Positions 32,051 to 45,104 of a stretch of 64,000 nucleotides of DNA are shown piece by piece. The stretch covers positions 70,751,168-70,815,167 of the forward strand of contig OX235270.1 in NCBI GenBank assembly GCA_944472135.2, given 5' to 3'. The position numbers were made by a program, and so were the translations under genes. The stretch comes from Trichobilharzia regenti. Lineage: Eukaryota; Platyhelminthes; Trematoda; Strigeidida; Schistosomatidae. The notes under the pieces were generated by a model. That model was not told where the DNA came from. It searched no databases and was given only the letters and a program-made list of their open reading frames with translations. Position 1 is the stretch's first letter, and each line of letters begins with the position of its first letter.

Positions 32051-33784
32051 AACAATAATAACAGACGCATAGAAATAATGAGGATAATTGCCTATTTTCT
32101 ATACCATTTTTACTTATTTGACACACGTACGTGTAGAAATAGTGTTTATAGGATTAAAACCAAGCCATGCTTAGATTATTAAAACCTATAATTTACTGGC
32201 AAAATATGTTCTCCAATGATAATAACATTGCTCTATATTAGACACTCGCCTACACACACATTTTTACCTGCATACATGCGACGACTATTGAATAAATTTC
32301 ACGTGCATAATAATTTCTAATGGCAATGATAATAATAATTAAATGAATAGTTGCATACAGCGGTAGGAGGATAAATAGGTGGTGGTTGAAGCTCTTGCGG
32401 TAAAAATGTTATTTTCCTTGTACAGCAGTGATAGTAACACAAGTCTAAAAATAGAATAATTACACACTAGACTTTATTTACATTTCAATGAGTTTTTATT
32501 TCTATTGTAACAAAATTCTTTGCATAGAATATATATATATATATATATATTACACCCACAAAACCATGTTGTTTTTCCCAGGAACATAATTTCTGTAGCG
32601 TAATAGAGATTATTTTAACTTTTTAAAAACGTTACATCAAGCCTAAGACAAATAATGTTTATGGATATAATTTTATGCTTGTTCAGTTGAAGACTAGACA
32701 GTTTGATTGAAAGAATGAAATAATTAAGGCGGATTCCTTGTGGACAGAATTGTCAATTCTATACGGTAGCTTCAGTTAACTGATATATTACTATATTACT
32801 AATGCTTATTTGAACTTTTTGGCAGAGACAAAAAGTAAAGTGGGTTGTGCCTGTTTGGTAACCGCTTGAATGTAGGCGTTTTGAAACTTTCTTCAAAACC
32901 AGTATGCATGGCTGACAACCGTTTTCATATAGGTCAGATGTTAGCAACAGAAATACCAGGTTAGCTTCCATATAACATAAATTATTAGCTAACTGAGCAC
33001 TATGCTGATATATTATTCACTTAGGTTTTCTAGTTTCAGCTAGTTTACAGAAAGAAAATTTGTCCCTCTTACCATTCGAAGTTAGAATGGAAAACGGTGT
33101 GCATAAAACGTTTTTCAATGATATAAAAAGTAGGTGTGATTCTAGCCTGTACATATTTCGATGTCCTGAAGAATAATACTCAAGGATGAGAAGACAATCA
33201 GAACGTGGGGAAAATCGTCACATTTCTCCTTGCATCCTCATCAATTATGTTAAGGTGATCTAGGCAAGTGAACAAGATTTATGAAAGATCAATGTTTTCA
33301 AGAAAATACCGAGTATGTTTTGTGCTTTTTTTAGGCTTCTTACTCCAGTTACATATTTTTATTAGCAATGTGTAACATACGCCCCTAAATGATACAAATA
33401 CGTATTTGAAAAAAATCTTAATACTTATCGGATGTTGACTAAACATCAAGAAAGCATATTATATATTAGATGGTGTCATCTCATCGAAATGCATAAGCCC
33501 AATTTCTAATAACAAACCAAATCTTTCTTTAAAAGTGCACTATTGCTGAAAATGCGTGTATTATACTGTAATGATACAATCACTATGATTAAAATTTTAG
33601 AACATTTTTATACTGCATGAAGTTTGGCGGTAAACTGAAACATTATTTTTGGCAAACACATTTTGTAAAGTAAACTGATATTAGTAAAACTGTTCCACAA
33701 ATCCACTTGTAAGCAATTTAAAGACTTAAACGACACAACTTTAACAAAAAGTACAAGAATTTATTATCTGGAATTTCTTTATAT
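32051..33784. other. No gene seen; (AT)n run
   Basis: AT-rich spacer with an (AT)n microsatellite at 32528-32552. No exon or repeat copy recognised. Confidence 0.35.
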
Positions 33785-34064
33785 TATAGATAAGATTTTA
33801 TTTTGATAAATCACACAGAGTTATACAGTAATATTGACTATAAAAACATCTTATTTCCCATCTGATTGTGTTTGATCGATAACACTAATATTATTTCTGA
33901 ATGTACTTTATCCTATACTGGCTTTTATTCAAATGTCTGATCAATTTTACTCATGTATATAAGTGAAGCAAGAACGTTGTGTAAGTGAATTCGATATGAT
34001 TATGAGGAGTAATTTGTGCTTGAATCGTGGTCATCATTTAATATTACTATACAACACAGCACAA
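33785..34064. mobile_element. Inverted pair of PLE-1-type termini, no coding part
   Basis: 33785-33860 matches the left terminus of PLE-1 (TAGATAAGATTTTATTTTGA, then ACAGTAATATTGACTA). 33985-34064 is an inverted partner (GATATGATTATGAGGAG, ATTTGTGCT, TAATATTACTATACAAC). Only about 120 unrelated bases lie between them, so the protein-coding part is gone. Confidence 0.6.
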
Positions 34065-34669
34065 CTACCTGAAATTACAATGGTTATAAATAATAACATT
34101 TCATACTTCATTGTTTGAAAGGTAATAGAGAAAACATTATAGGATTAACGCATCTCGAATATACGTATTATAATTTATAGTTTGAGTTACCATCAATTTA
34201 TATACTATCAAACTATGAAAGAAGAAAAAAGGTGGGGTGGGAGAAGACAGAGAACAGAAGAAATCTAATAAACAGTGTCAACATGGCCACTCAAGAAGGT
34301 CAAAATTCATCAATTTGAAAACTAGCTCAGTGAGTTGGGCCCACTAGTGCGTATTACTTTCATTACACTGGTTAGTCATACACACTAGTGGGCTCAACTC
34401 ACTGAGCAAGTTTTCAAATTGATGAATTTTGACCTTCTTGAGTGGCCATGTTGACACTGTTTATTAGATTTCTTCTGTTCTCTGTCTTCTCTCACTCCCT
34501 CCCCTTTTTCTTTCTTCATAGTTTGATAGTATATAAATTGATGGTAACTCAAACTATAAATTATAATACGTATATTCGAGATGCGTTAATCCTATAATGT
34601 TTTCTCTATTACCTTTCAAACAATGAAGTATGAAATGTTATTATTTATAACTATTGTAATTTCAGGTAG
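34065..34669. repeat. 605-bp near-perfect palindrome
   Basis: Left arm 34065-34349 and right arm 34383-34669 are reverse complements over about 285 bases with only a few mismatches, around a 33-base spacer (34350-34382). The outer ends are CTACCTGAAATTACAATGG and its complement. The inner ends are CACTAGTGGGC and its complement. No frame in the arms is coding. It abuts the inverted PLE termini with no gap. It could be a foldback element, a hairpin-derived insertion or a template-switch product. Confidence 0.85.
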
Positions 34670-35989
34670 AGATGTGCAGCTGATGAGAACCTGTGAAATA
34701 GAATGATATCATTTAATACTGCAAATCTGGTCTTTCTACCTCTATCGAAATTTCTGTTTTTCAATTTTTAATACCGAATGGTTATTTTATCTGTATTTTG
34801 TAAAGGCTTTGACAACAAAATTTTCAAATAAATCAGTTTCAACCTTTTATTGCTATAAATCTCACTTTGACTTACTATACTAATTTTTTTATTATGCAAT
34901 CAGTCTGATGATAACCGTTTAACATTTTATGTTTTAGTGTATATTTAGCGGTATATTCAATCAATCGGCTGTAAGGTGTACGCTAAATTCAGCTAACGAA
35001 CACATCAACGAAAATTCATACAAGAAATATGAATTTCCTAGTTGAGAATTAAAACTGACAGCTGTTAGCATTAAATAACCTAAATAGGTATGTCCAACTA
35101 TGATACGAGGTCTAATTGACACTTGTACAGTCCTTATTCTGAAGTGTTGTGACGGTTCCTTAAATTCTCTTCTTTAGCTGTTCTACTGGAAGAAAAGTCA
35201 TAAACTTAAACTTTTCTGCAACCCGTTGACTGCTAAGTGACTACAAAAGTTTACTGAAAGCTTTGTAGCACACGGTATCTGTTTTGATATGATCGTTTTG
35301 TTACATAACATTTAAATTGTCTTTCAAAGATGGACGACAATAATGATAGAATCTACCGGACAAAGTTTGTTAAAAGAGAACTAGGCTGGACTTTAAACAA
35401 ACTACATAGCAACCAGTGTCTTTTACTCTTCGAATTACTGAAAATCCTTTGTGTATTTGTGAACATTTAGAAGGATAATTTATAAAAGACTTTCTACGTT
35501 TGCATTCTCAAATTAGTAGTAGTATCCAAGATACTGTATGGGATATACATGGATAGTTGTTTGTCACCAAATTTTAAACATTTGATAGAAGCCTTCCACT
35601 ACTTCGACTACTATAAGCAAAAACTCAATCTACCTTACATTATATGCTTTTATTGCAAAAATGCAGTTGATAAGAGTTATCTAAAGTGAACATTGATTGT
35701 CACATAGCTTATAGCTTCTATATCATTTTATTTGAATCCTATGCTCATGTACATTATTCATTGGGAGAGCGATGAGTAAAACCATAAAAACTGAAATTAT
35801 GAGAGAATATACACACCATATTGAAGAAGTAGGTTATAATGACAAATAAAGGGAAAGGTTGGGCATGCGGCTAGAAATATCCCTTAGTGAAAACAACATC
35901 TCCGCTAATTAGACTACAACAATTTAGGTTTAAAACCCTATTTTCCGCTCGGAACACAACTCCTCCAGCTAGTCAAACAAAACCTCCTA
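34670..35989. other. No gene or repeat recognised
   Basis: AT-rich spacer. Nothing supports an exon. Confidence 0.35.
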
Positions 35990-36325
35990 CAAAACCAACA
36001 CTTGAAAATTGATCTGACGCTCACTAGTGACTGGCTGTATATTTGGGAAGTTACGTGAGATTCCAATGGAAAGCGGTGAACAGTAGGTGAGGCAGTAACT
36101 CATCGAATAATAGATTGCGAAGTGGTAGCGATATGTCATGAATTGGCGGAAGTTAGGATTCATGGGTCATTTGATCAGGTCTCAGTGTCTCAATGGTCTA
36201 ACCCTTGTGGTGGGTTCGTACTTATGAAGATACCTGAATTAGGACGAAGTACCTGTCCAGTTCTCTTAACTGGTTTTCCAATGGTTCTCTAACTGATGTC
36301 AGCTCATGATGAAATCCTCCAATCA
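35990..36325 (+). mobile_element. SINE-A copy, long form
   Basis: Body from AACACTTGAAAATTGATCTG through GGCGGAAGTTAGGATTCATG, then an A-box half GGTCTCAGTGTCTCAATGG (36179-36197). The B-box half is mostly deleted. The hammerhead relic at 36221-36249 reads CTTATGA, AGATACCTGAATTAGGAC, GAAG. The tail is GGTTTTCCAATGGTTCTCTA, then ACTGATGTCAGC. Confidence 0.75.
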
Positions 36326-38339
36326 ATAAATTAAAAATTAAAAAAAATTTGTCAGTTTATTCAATTTGAAAGGTTTAAATGTTTTAGAAGGGAGATAAGA
36401 ACAGCTTATATTTACAGCTTGTATCTTATTATTTTGCCCATCTTACTTGCTTACACCTGTAAAAAATTTCTCTTTGCATTAAATGACAATAATACGCTGA
36501 AGTAGTTAAGAGTGATGAGTAGAATAACAACCTAAAAAGCACTGTGCATATTACTGCGAATGAACTATGCTCACTGTTCATTCTCCATCAAATAGCTTTC
36601 CTTTCTAGGCTTAAAGTCGTCAAGCTGCTTCTCAAGTCAATTTGCAATCTAAAAGTAAGTGATGTTTTTCCAGAGAGCCAAATCTATAAACAAACGATAT
36701 GTCATGCGTAATCTATAACTAGTCAAATTAATCCCAGAGGATGAAACAAACTAAAACAGCAGTCGAATTATCAGTATGAACTAATTTCACCCTGTTCACA
36801 GTTGAGGTTAGTAAACAAAATTGATGAAAAGTCAAAATCATTGTAAGAGAGAAAGCCAGGAGTAATAAGATAATCATAAGTAATTCCCTTTAATCACTTA
36901 CGAACACTATACCAGATGTGTATCGTCATGAAGTAGCACCGCTGACAGCGCTGACAATCGTTTTTAAAACTTTGATATAGAGAATTTTATCTGTAATTCA
37001 AAATGTTTGCAAAGAAGTGACATTTGAAATTAAACCGTATGCTTATTAACTAAAAGGTAACTGCTAAATGACAAAACACTTTCTAATTTTCCATCCTCTG
37101 TTGTTATTCTTTCTGATCTGACGAATTAGTTGACGTGGCTCTATGCCAACAGAGGATAATATAGTGAATACTTAGAAGAGAGGATAATATCAGTATATGA
37201 ATAGTGAAATCATGTGCTTTCATGTTCAGCAACCTCAATAAAGAATATCTTGATTCTTGAAGCTATCATTAGTGGAAAATAAGAAGCTAATTTCCAGAAA
37301 TGGGCGGAAGCATGAATCTTTCGACCAATCATTAGTCAAAGGCAAAAGACAAGGATTTTATTTAATTATTACAATTTTGTTAAACTGAAATGAAAAATTT
37401 CAACCTGAAAGATGATTCATCACAAAAATCCATTAAATGATGAAGGCTTATTTTTCTGCTTGGTAGGTTCAGCGGATTCAGTTATACAAGGTCACTGAAT
37501 TAGTGACTGACAGATCCAATACAAATTTCACCTCTCCTATGACTTCATTTAGATTTAGTTTTTTTTTTGTGATGAATACATCAATGCCCAAAACTATGTA
37601 CAATCAGTTTGTAAAACATAAAAGAAAATAATTTTGCCATTGACTTCAGGTCAGCAGTTCATTGTATAATTAGATATCAGTTCGAGCGAAAAACTTCTCG
37701 TATGAGTTTTGTGAATATATATGAATTCCTTTGTCGCGCATACTTCAGCAAGCATGAAGATATTCACAAACACACACACACACAAACACCCACACACACC
37801 CACACTACAAACTCAATTATTTCTTTTTCTTCTTCTTATTTAGTTTAGCTCATGATGAGATTTAACAGGCGAATGGACTTTTTCTGTCTTGTATTATTGT
37901 ATTGACCGATGAAAAGTAGTGTAAAAGGAAAGATGCTTTAATGCATTCATAGGCCATTGTAATACACCTCATTTGACGTCAACTCATTTCTGTTCTGTCA
38001 GTCTATACACTAGCACTGACAGGAAGGAAACTTAAGAATGAGGCTGACTTTTAGTAAAAACAAAACATGGGGAATACGGTGTTGTTTTGTGTTGCATACT
38101 AGTTGTTGTCTTTTGCATTCGTTCCCTAAGTGCATTTACATCACTGTATTGAAAATGGTAATGTTGCCATTGAGACTGTAACTCCGCATCTATCTTTTCA
38201 AACATCATTGTGTAAAGCACTATTTTCTGGGAAGCATTAGCATTCATGACTTCTATAATGCCCATTACACCTAGTGAGATATATAATTTCGTGCAATATA
38301 ACCTAATGAATGATAAAAAACTAAGAATAAACTTGTACA
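36326..38339. other. No gene seen; (CA)n run
   Basis: AT-rich spacer with a CA-rich microsatellite at 37768-37805. A minus frame at 38032-38355 is open for 107 codons but overlaps the edge of the RTE relic and shows no domain, so it is not called. Confidence 0.35.
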
Positions 38340-38545
38340 CCACGTCAGTTGTCAAATGGAACTCGAATAGGAAACGACGAGTTGGGCGTCGGTGTGAGAG
38401 ATCGACAAGGAGGAGGTCTCGTGAAAATAAGATGAGAGACTATGGATGATCGTGAAGTCGATTAAGAAGGACTGCTGAGAATTGGAAACAGTAGAAATGT
38501 AATGTTGAAGCCGTGTTCTCCCCTCGAAACTCAAGGGAACAATAG
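38340..38545 (+). mobile_element. Old RTE 3'-end relic
   Basis: It shares the order and many words of the RTE end at 55780-55965: TGGAAC, then ACGACGAGTTGGGCGTC, GGAGGAGGTC, GTGAA, and a TTGAAGCCGTGTTCTCCCCT equivalent of the CTGCAGCTCTATGTTCCTCT. It is heavily diverged. Confidence 0.55.
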
Positions 38546-39164
38546 TAAGTAATAAGAACAAATGCTCATCAGACGCCAGAACAGTTCCACAGGCTATTGG
38601 CAAACTCGAGCAACACTGTGAAACATTACTTCTTCTAAGTTTCATTGTTTTGTACACTGGTGCTTGGTCTATAGACAGTTTAATTTAGATATCGCAAACA
38701 AAATGCTGATTGATAAAGGTAGAAAGGGAATAAAAAGAGAACTTTTTTATTGCTTCTTGTAATCCTCATCAAACAAGTTGACTCAATATACATCTCAATG
38801 AAAAACAATCCTTTTGTGGTATACGAAATTCCTACAGTGAGTTCAAACATGATACCCTTTGCCGTAGTACTTTGAAAAGCCTTAATAAACTGTAGAAATC
38901 TACTAATGAAGATACATGTTGAAGTGAACAATCTATTAAACATTTTATAACTTGTCAACACGAGTTTGTAAGGCTGATGTTTGAAGCCCTAAAACCTTAC
39001 ACTTAAATTCAAGTCCTCTCCCAAAGCTTTATCCAACTAGCCAGTTATTTGAAATTGTCAAAGGCTAAAGAAACAATTTTGAGATTTTGTCAGTGTAACT
39101 GTGGAAACACCCCTTGGTGTCTTCTTCCCGTATACAAATGTGCTTCTCCCAGTTGGTGGTCAAT
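38546..39164. other. No gene seen
   Basis: AT-rich spacer. A 93-codon minus frame at 38680-38961 has no supporting feature. Confidence 0.3.
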
Positions 39165-39300
39165 GGGCGTGGCACGTAACTCATAGATATTAGCTTCGAT
39201 CCGTAATTAAGCCGCGGCTACTTACTGATGGACACTGTCAAACTAAGACGAAATAGCTATCCGGTGCTGCCTCATTTTTACAATGGTCCTTTACTCAGGT
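39165..39300 (+). mobile_element. Degenerate SINE-A copy
   Basis: Decayed B-box (GCTTCGATCCGTAA), a hammerhead relic (CTGATGG, then ACTAAGACGAAAT), and tail words ATAGCTATCCGGTGCTG and TTTACAATGGTCCTTTACTC. Confidence 0.5.
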
Positions 39301-40844
39301 CAGTTCGTAAAGAAATTCACAGTGGAATTAATCAAAATCCTTGAAAACCGAAAAATATATTCTCTTTTCTTTACTACTTGCTACTACCTAGAAGTAATAT
39401 TGTTAGTGTAGTTTTAAGTAGGGTGTTTGAGTTTCAGTCTGGATAACACTTTCAACCAGTCTGATGAAAATTCACTGTCACTTTAGATATCTAAATCGGT
39501 GTTGTATACCATCAGATTCTGATATTCACAACTACATTTGAGTTAAATTACATTTCTGCTTGGCATACAAATTATAATTTCAGCTAAATAAACTGAATAA
39601 TGAAACCCTTGAAGTCAAATTATTCTCAAAACAAACTGTCAACAATCTGTACTGATTTTACAGGGATATGCTGAAGTGGCTAAAATAAACAGTAATTGAC
39701 ATCAGTGATCACGAACATTCTCAACCTATACTCCATTTTATAATTATTATCATTATCAACATTATCCACAGATTAACAATTCATCACACGAAGTTTTAAG
39801 CTCTGCAAAGTGACATAAAATAAATTTATTCATTATATAATCTCGATGGACACAAAACAAGGAAGCAGCATAACGAGATCAATGCAGCATGTTATTAGTC
39901 AGTTATAAGTAAGATTTACAGAGAGAAGTGAGAACATAAGATGAAATATCACTATGATAAACAATAATAATAATAAATTCGATCCCAGTGATAATAATGA
40001 CAATTTATCTTTAAGATTCTTTAGCCCTCGAGATGAAAATTGCTGGATCCAAGTCCTGGTGTGAACCAAATCATTCATCAGGATGTAGGAAAATTCAGTT
40101 GATGCGTCCTAAGTGGGATGAAATGTGCATCTTGTATTTTGCCATTAAACTGAGTAAAATTTTGATACTTTTTAGCTGAGACTGTTTTACAGAATAAAAT
40201 ATTACAACTTTTATTGCGTATTGCACACTATTTGTTATTATACTTCATAGTACGCATTTCTTTACTATGCTAAGCAAATAGAAGAAAATGAAACACTTGT
40301 CATCACCGATTGATTATCGAAACTTGTATTATGATGACCACTATTATTAATAATAGGTACGAATTCATCGAGATTTAATTGTGAACTGATAAGAATTAGA
40401 AAAACCGCAAAAAGTACTGAACCCTAAACATCTATTTTGTTCTGGCTTAAGACTTGTAAACACTGTGCACTCTCTTTTCCACCAGTTATCGATCTAAAAA
40501 CTTTCGGACTACGCTACTATCCAGTTATTTGGTTAGAATAAAGTGATTTACGAATTACAACTCTTATCAGCTCATGACATAGCTCCACCACCATCTAAAC
40601 GTTACCAATGAAGACCCATATACTAACACTGGAAAATAAGTTAAGTGCTCCTAGCAACTAACTTCAGGACGGCTTTTCCAGATTTTTGATGGTGAACCTT
40701 GGCCAAGTCAGTCAAATAAGTGTGGTTTTAGAGTGACAGGGCAAAACAGTCGCAAAATGACAAATCACTATTCGTAACTAATTAGATGCTGAACCAGTGA
40801 CAGACCAGCCCTAGGACGTAAAGGGTATCAAATTCGATCATTTT
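39301..40844. other. No gene seen; weak SINE-like traces
   Basis: AT-rich spacer. Around 40560-40700 there are faint resemblances to SINE-A body words, too weak to place. Confidence 0.3.
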
Positions 40845-40945
40845 TAGAAGCCTGGGTGCATGAAATATCTGAAACCAGAGAGAGACACCTGTACAGTACT
40901 AACTGGTTTTCGCGGATTCTTTAACTGATGACAACTGATTAAGAA
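40845..40945 (+). mobile_element. Degenerate SINE-A 3' part
   Basis: Contains CTGGGTGCATGAAATATCTG, then CTGTACAGTACTAACTGGTT and TTCTTTAACTGATGACA, matching the hammerhead-to-tail part of SINE-A. Confidence 0.45.
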
Positions 40946-43035
40946 ACATTTCCTGGAAATTACTTACATGCATTCAAACCCGACGTTTGAGAATAATTTA
41001 TACTTCTGTAAGGAAACCTAAATAGGCGGACTTGATTTGAACACATTATCAAAAGGATTAAATTCACTTGCTTTTACCAGCAGTACACAGCTTAAATTAG
41101 TAGTAAGTCGAAATTAATCAGGATATGCGTAGCATGTATTACTTGTTACATGAGATTAAAACAAATTAAATAAATCCATGCTTCAATTTTAAGTAAAAAG
41201 GGCTGTTCTTTATTTGTTTTAGTTACTATGGTTATATGTGTTTGTCTAGTGTCAGTTTCTAACTGCATTTAATTTATACTCTATTGTATGTTACACACAT
41301 AATTCCAACAATTATAGATTATTACAGTGCAGAGTGAGAATCATCGATGCTGATTATACCGGGTACAATTTTCAAAAATATTATATTTAACTGATGTAGT
41401 GAATAAAGTCGACTGTAATTACTTTTAAATGTTTATCTCTACAATTCTGTTTTACAATCATTCAACGCCGAATGGTTGATGTGTAGTGTTAAAAGGCTGT
41501 TCAGTTTAACAGTGAATGTCACCGACTCACTGCCAGTAATCTTTGAGAAATCATTCTTACACGTCAGTCTTAAAGTCATACTGATCAACGGGGAAGTCGA
41601 ATGATGACGCATAGAACAAACGTGTATGTGACTAATCCTTAAGGAGTTATTTTATTCTTACATTGTGCCTCCAGGTTCTTTCTCCATTTCATTGTTATAA
41701 TAGATTGATGCATAGTCTTTCTATTAGTGTGCGCTGTTTAAATATAATCTTTAGAGTACTTAGTGCTTAACTAAATTGTCACATTTATTCGTGTTTGAAC
41801 AACTTCGATAAAGAAGCGCTGTCTGAGTTTTCCATATATGATGATTGCGACTATACATTTCTCTTTAATTTTGCAAAAGTTTATAATATTCGTATATAGA
41901 CACTTGATGAAAAGAAACGCCTTTCTTGTCGAAACTTCTAAGTTCAAACTTGATACCCTATATTCCTCTAGGGACTCAAGTGAATGAAATAAATAAAAAC
42001 AAATAATAGTAGACTTGTAAAAAGGGTTTTGTTGTTACGGTATTTCTTGAGGAATACGTTGATTCACAGCAAACACTAATACCTACATTCTCTAAAGTAT
42101 GTCATAAATGGGTTTAACCTTATGAGAGTGTCTGAATAGGATAGTTGTTAATCATATCTGTTAGCGAGTTTCACTCAGATTTGTTAAGGTACTGAAATTA
42201 AAATTGCATCACCTAATTACCAGAAATCAGCTATAATATGTTGAAGTTGGACTCTGAGTTAACCGAACAAAATATTTGGGTGTTCGCACTGAGTACTTAT
42301 TTTACTGTGAATAATCCCTTACAAAATAAGTCAAATTTTAGTTGTGGTAAGTATCTAGTTGTGAATTGAGTCATGAAAATGTGTACAGCCAAAGTAATTA
42401 ATCTATTAGTCTCACTTTGAGGTTACTTTTTACTCGCACGTGTTTCCACCTGATGATATCATTTGACAGTAATGACAGGCGTCTTTTTTCATCATAAAAA
42501 ACTTCGGTTATAATTCTCAATACTCGTTGAGAGTTTTGATAGTAGCAAGGATTACGACTTGTAATCAAGCTTGGATTTGAATGAATTAAAAGTGTTGCCT
42601 TCATATTTAGAAGTACCTGCCATGCTAATTAGGCCTTATAGCAAGCATCAGAGAGAGTTTACATCAACTTTAAGTGGTTTGTCCATCAGTTCAAATTCAC
42701 TTCAGTAACCAAGCATACACATACTACGCAATGGTTGATAGTTCTCTCCTGGTTCAGTTATCACAGACAAAAATGTCAAAAATAAATAACTCGAAGAGTG
42801 GGTAGGTGACTAAAGGTCAGTCTTTAGCTAAAGTGAATGATGTGCACGTTTACCATTTAATGACTGTTCTGTGATATTTATCGCAAATTTTGTTGAAATC
42901 ACCTGAGAAAAACGGAAAATTCTTCAATACCCCTTGAATATTTCATCGGAAATTTACCTTGAAAATTTATTAGTCTAGCAAAGCTTAACATTTATATGAC
43001 AGTAACAATATAAACAGTTACCCGCATAACATTTA
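40946..43035. other. No gene seen; RTE tail trace
   Basis: AT-rich spacer. At 41955-42005 the run CCCTATATTCCTCTAGGGAC followed by an AAATAAATAAAAA tail resembles the last bases of the RTE copies (CCCTATATTCCTCTAG), so an extremely short 3' end may be inserted there. Confidence 0.35.
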
Positions 43036-43273
43036 ACTTTTTAAAAATTCTTTTACGTTCCAAGTGGAACATAGGGCTTCAAGCTAGAGGCCTGAATTTT
43101 CAGTAGCAGTGGTGATTATTTTTACGGGATGGGGTTTCTAGCCACATGCCCAACCTTCCCTCTACACCAGTCGAACTGCTCGGTTGGTGAGGTAAAGCAG
43201 TGCGTTGGCCGGGGATCGAACCCCTGACCACATGTGTAGTTGGCAAGCATCCTACCGCTGTGCCACAGACGCA
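43036..43273 (-). mobile_element. SINE-G copy, long-tail type
   Basis: On minus, the head spans 43273-43200 (GCGTCTGTGGCACAGCGGTA, then GGTTCGATCCC) and the long tail runs through AAGCCCTATGTTCCACTTGG, ending near 43036. A 20-bp stretch of the tail is missing or changed compared with the 61.7-kb copy. Confidence 0.75.
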
Positions 43274-44329
43274 TAACATATAATAGAGGGAAATAAATCG
43301 CCATATACACATTCATTTGTGGTTTGAAGTTATCCCTTTTGGAAATGAGGACTTGCGCCTGTTTGAGAAGAATAAATTTTTCAAAACATCTGATGCATAA
43401 AAATAACAATGAACTAACTAGAGATTAACTACCTAATCAAAAATAGAAATAAAATTTGTCAAGAAACTAAAAGACCAACGAATAGAGCATTGAATAAGTT
43501 ACATTGTTAGTGATGAACATCCCTTATGAATTTCCATAAAAAGAAAGCAGATAATAGATGAGTTATCGAAGAAGAAAAAGAAGAGAAGCCACCGTTCGTA
43601 TTACATAATTAATTCTGTTGACTTGTTTAAATGTCACTGGAAACACTGTTATTCAAGAGCTGGACAATTCTCAAGAGACACGCTCTGCAGCTGCATACGT
43701 TATTGCTGATGATGTTGAAAACCAACGCCCAAATACCAATACGGAGATAACTTCATTTTGGTAGCATCGTAGAAAGTCATTTATTTTGCTTAGACACTAA
43801 CTCATAACAAAATTTTCTCTTTCTTTAGGTCATTGCAAATGCTGTCTAGATGTTTAAAGTAACAGAATGGGAGCAAACTTTTCCATTACTTATGACTTTT
43901 TTCTGTTACATAGTATCTTAAATTTCCCTAACACAGTTCATTTCACTTAGAGTTCTTAATAAATAATTTATTTTGCATTGTCAAGACTACATACACATAT
44001 ACTTTCTTAACAATCACCATCTGACTATAGGGGAAGTTGTTTTAGCCACCGTTTGCCTCAATAATTCGATTTTGAATATCCGGGAACAACTGCCTGTAAG
44101 CGGTGAATTAAAGTTTGTTTTACTCTTTTTTGTTGTCATTCATGAGTACAGTGTATCTGAAATTTCATGAAAAATTACCCTACTGCCAGCATTTCAATCT
44201 ATGTGGCACAGTGTTACATTTAAGAATATCACTCCTAAGCTACACTAATCCAACACGAATCAAGTCTGTTTTTTTCCAAAAACTTATCATTTCATGAAAA
44301 AAAGTATCAAACAGAGTTTATATGATTTT
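43274..44329. other. No gene seen
   Basis: AT-rich spacer between two SINE-G copies. The open frames at 43973-44297 are short, overlapping and without features. Confidence 0.35.
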
Positions 44330-44524
44330 TAAAAATTTTTGATTTCAGCTTGATTCCACACCGTATTTTTGGTACAAGTATGGAATTTTCACCATGGGAT
44401 ATCGGTAGCCTAAATTTTGCAGGCCAATCGTAGATATCAGATGTCAGGTGTGCGTCGGCAAGGGATCGAACCCCGGACCATGTGCATGATAGGCGAGCGT
44501 TATAACCGCTGTGCCACCGACGCC
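44330..44524 (-). mobile_element. SINE-G copy, short-tail type
   Basis: Head on minus at about 44523-44450 (GCGTCGGTGGCACAGCGGTT, then GGTTCGATCCC, CCGACGCAC). Tail contains GGTGAAAATTCCATACTTG and ends in A-rich sequence at about 44330. Confidence 0.8.
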
Positions 44525-45036
44525 ATGATAATAATAACACAACAAATATGACTAGTACACATAATAGTCAACAATCAGAAATCAACAAATTATATGAACT
44601 CACCTGAAAAATCAGTTTTATCTTCATCTATTTGATTGAGATGTCTTCTATCTGTTGTTTATTGTAATTATTCTTATTCTTTGGTTTTAATTTTTGCGTT
44701 TTTGCTATTGTTGTCAATGACGACTGTCACGAAGACAGCAGCGAATTCAAGCAGTTGTGCATAGATGAGGAAAAATAATTTGCATTCACTGGCAATTTAT
44801 CAGGGGGAAAAAAGCAGTAGCAGATCAACTCGAAAATGCGTGTAATTTTTATTTTAACTGGCTGAATGTAATTATTTATTGCTTAAGTCTAAATCTGTCA
44901 TCACTTTCTCTCCGGTTAAAAACATCGTTTTCTATTTTCTGTGACTTTATTATGTATCGTCAAAAAAAGATGTATGAGTTGATTGATCTAATTGATTCTA
45001 CGTTCAATAAAATTTTTACTTGTTTCACTTTGAAAC

Positions 45037-45039
<3 letters not shown>

Positions 45040-45101
<62 letters not shown>
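45040..45101. repeat. (TA)n microsatellite, about 30 units
   Basis: The longest uninterrupted simple repeat in the window. It creates artificial Ile-Tyr open frames on both strands. Confidence 0.95.

Positions 45102-45104
<3 letters not shown>

Noticed and set aside
37768..37805. CRISPR-like or tandem array
   Set aside because: A plain CA-rich microsatellite; no spaced repeat array exists anywhere in the window, and the genome is eukaryotic.
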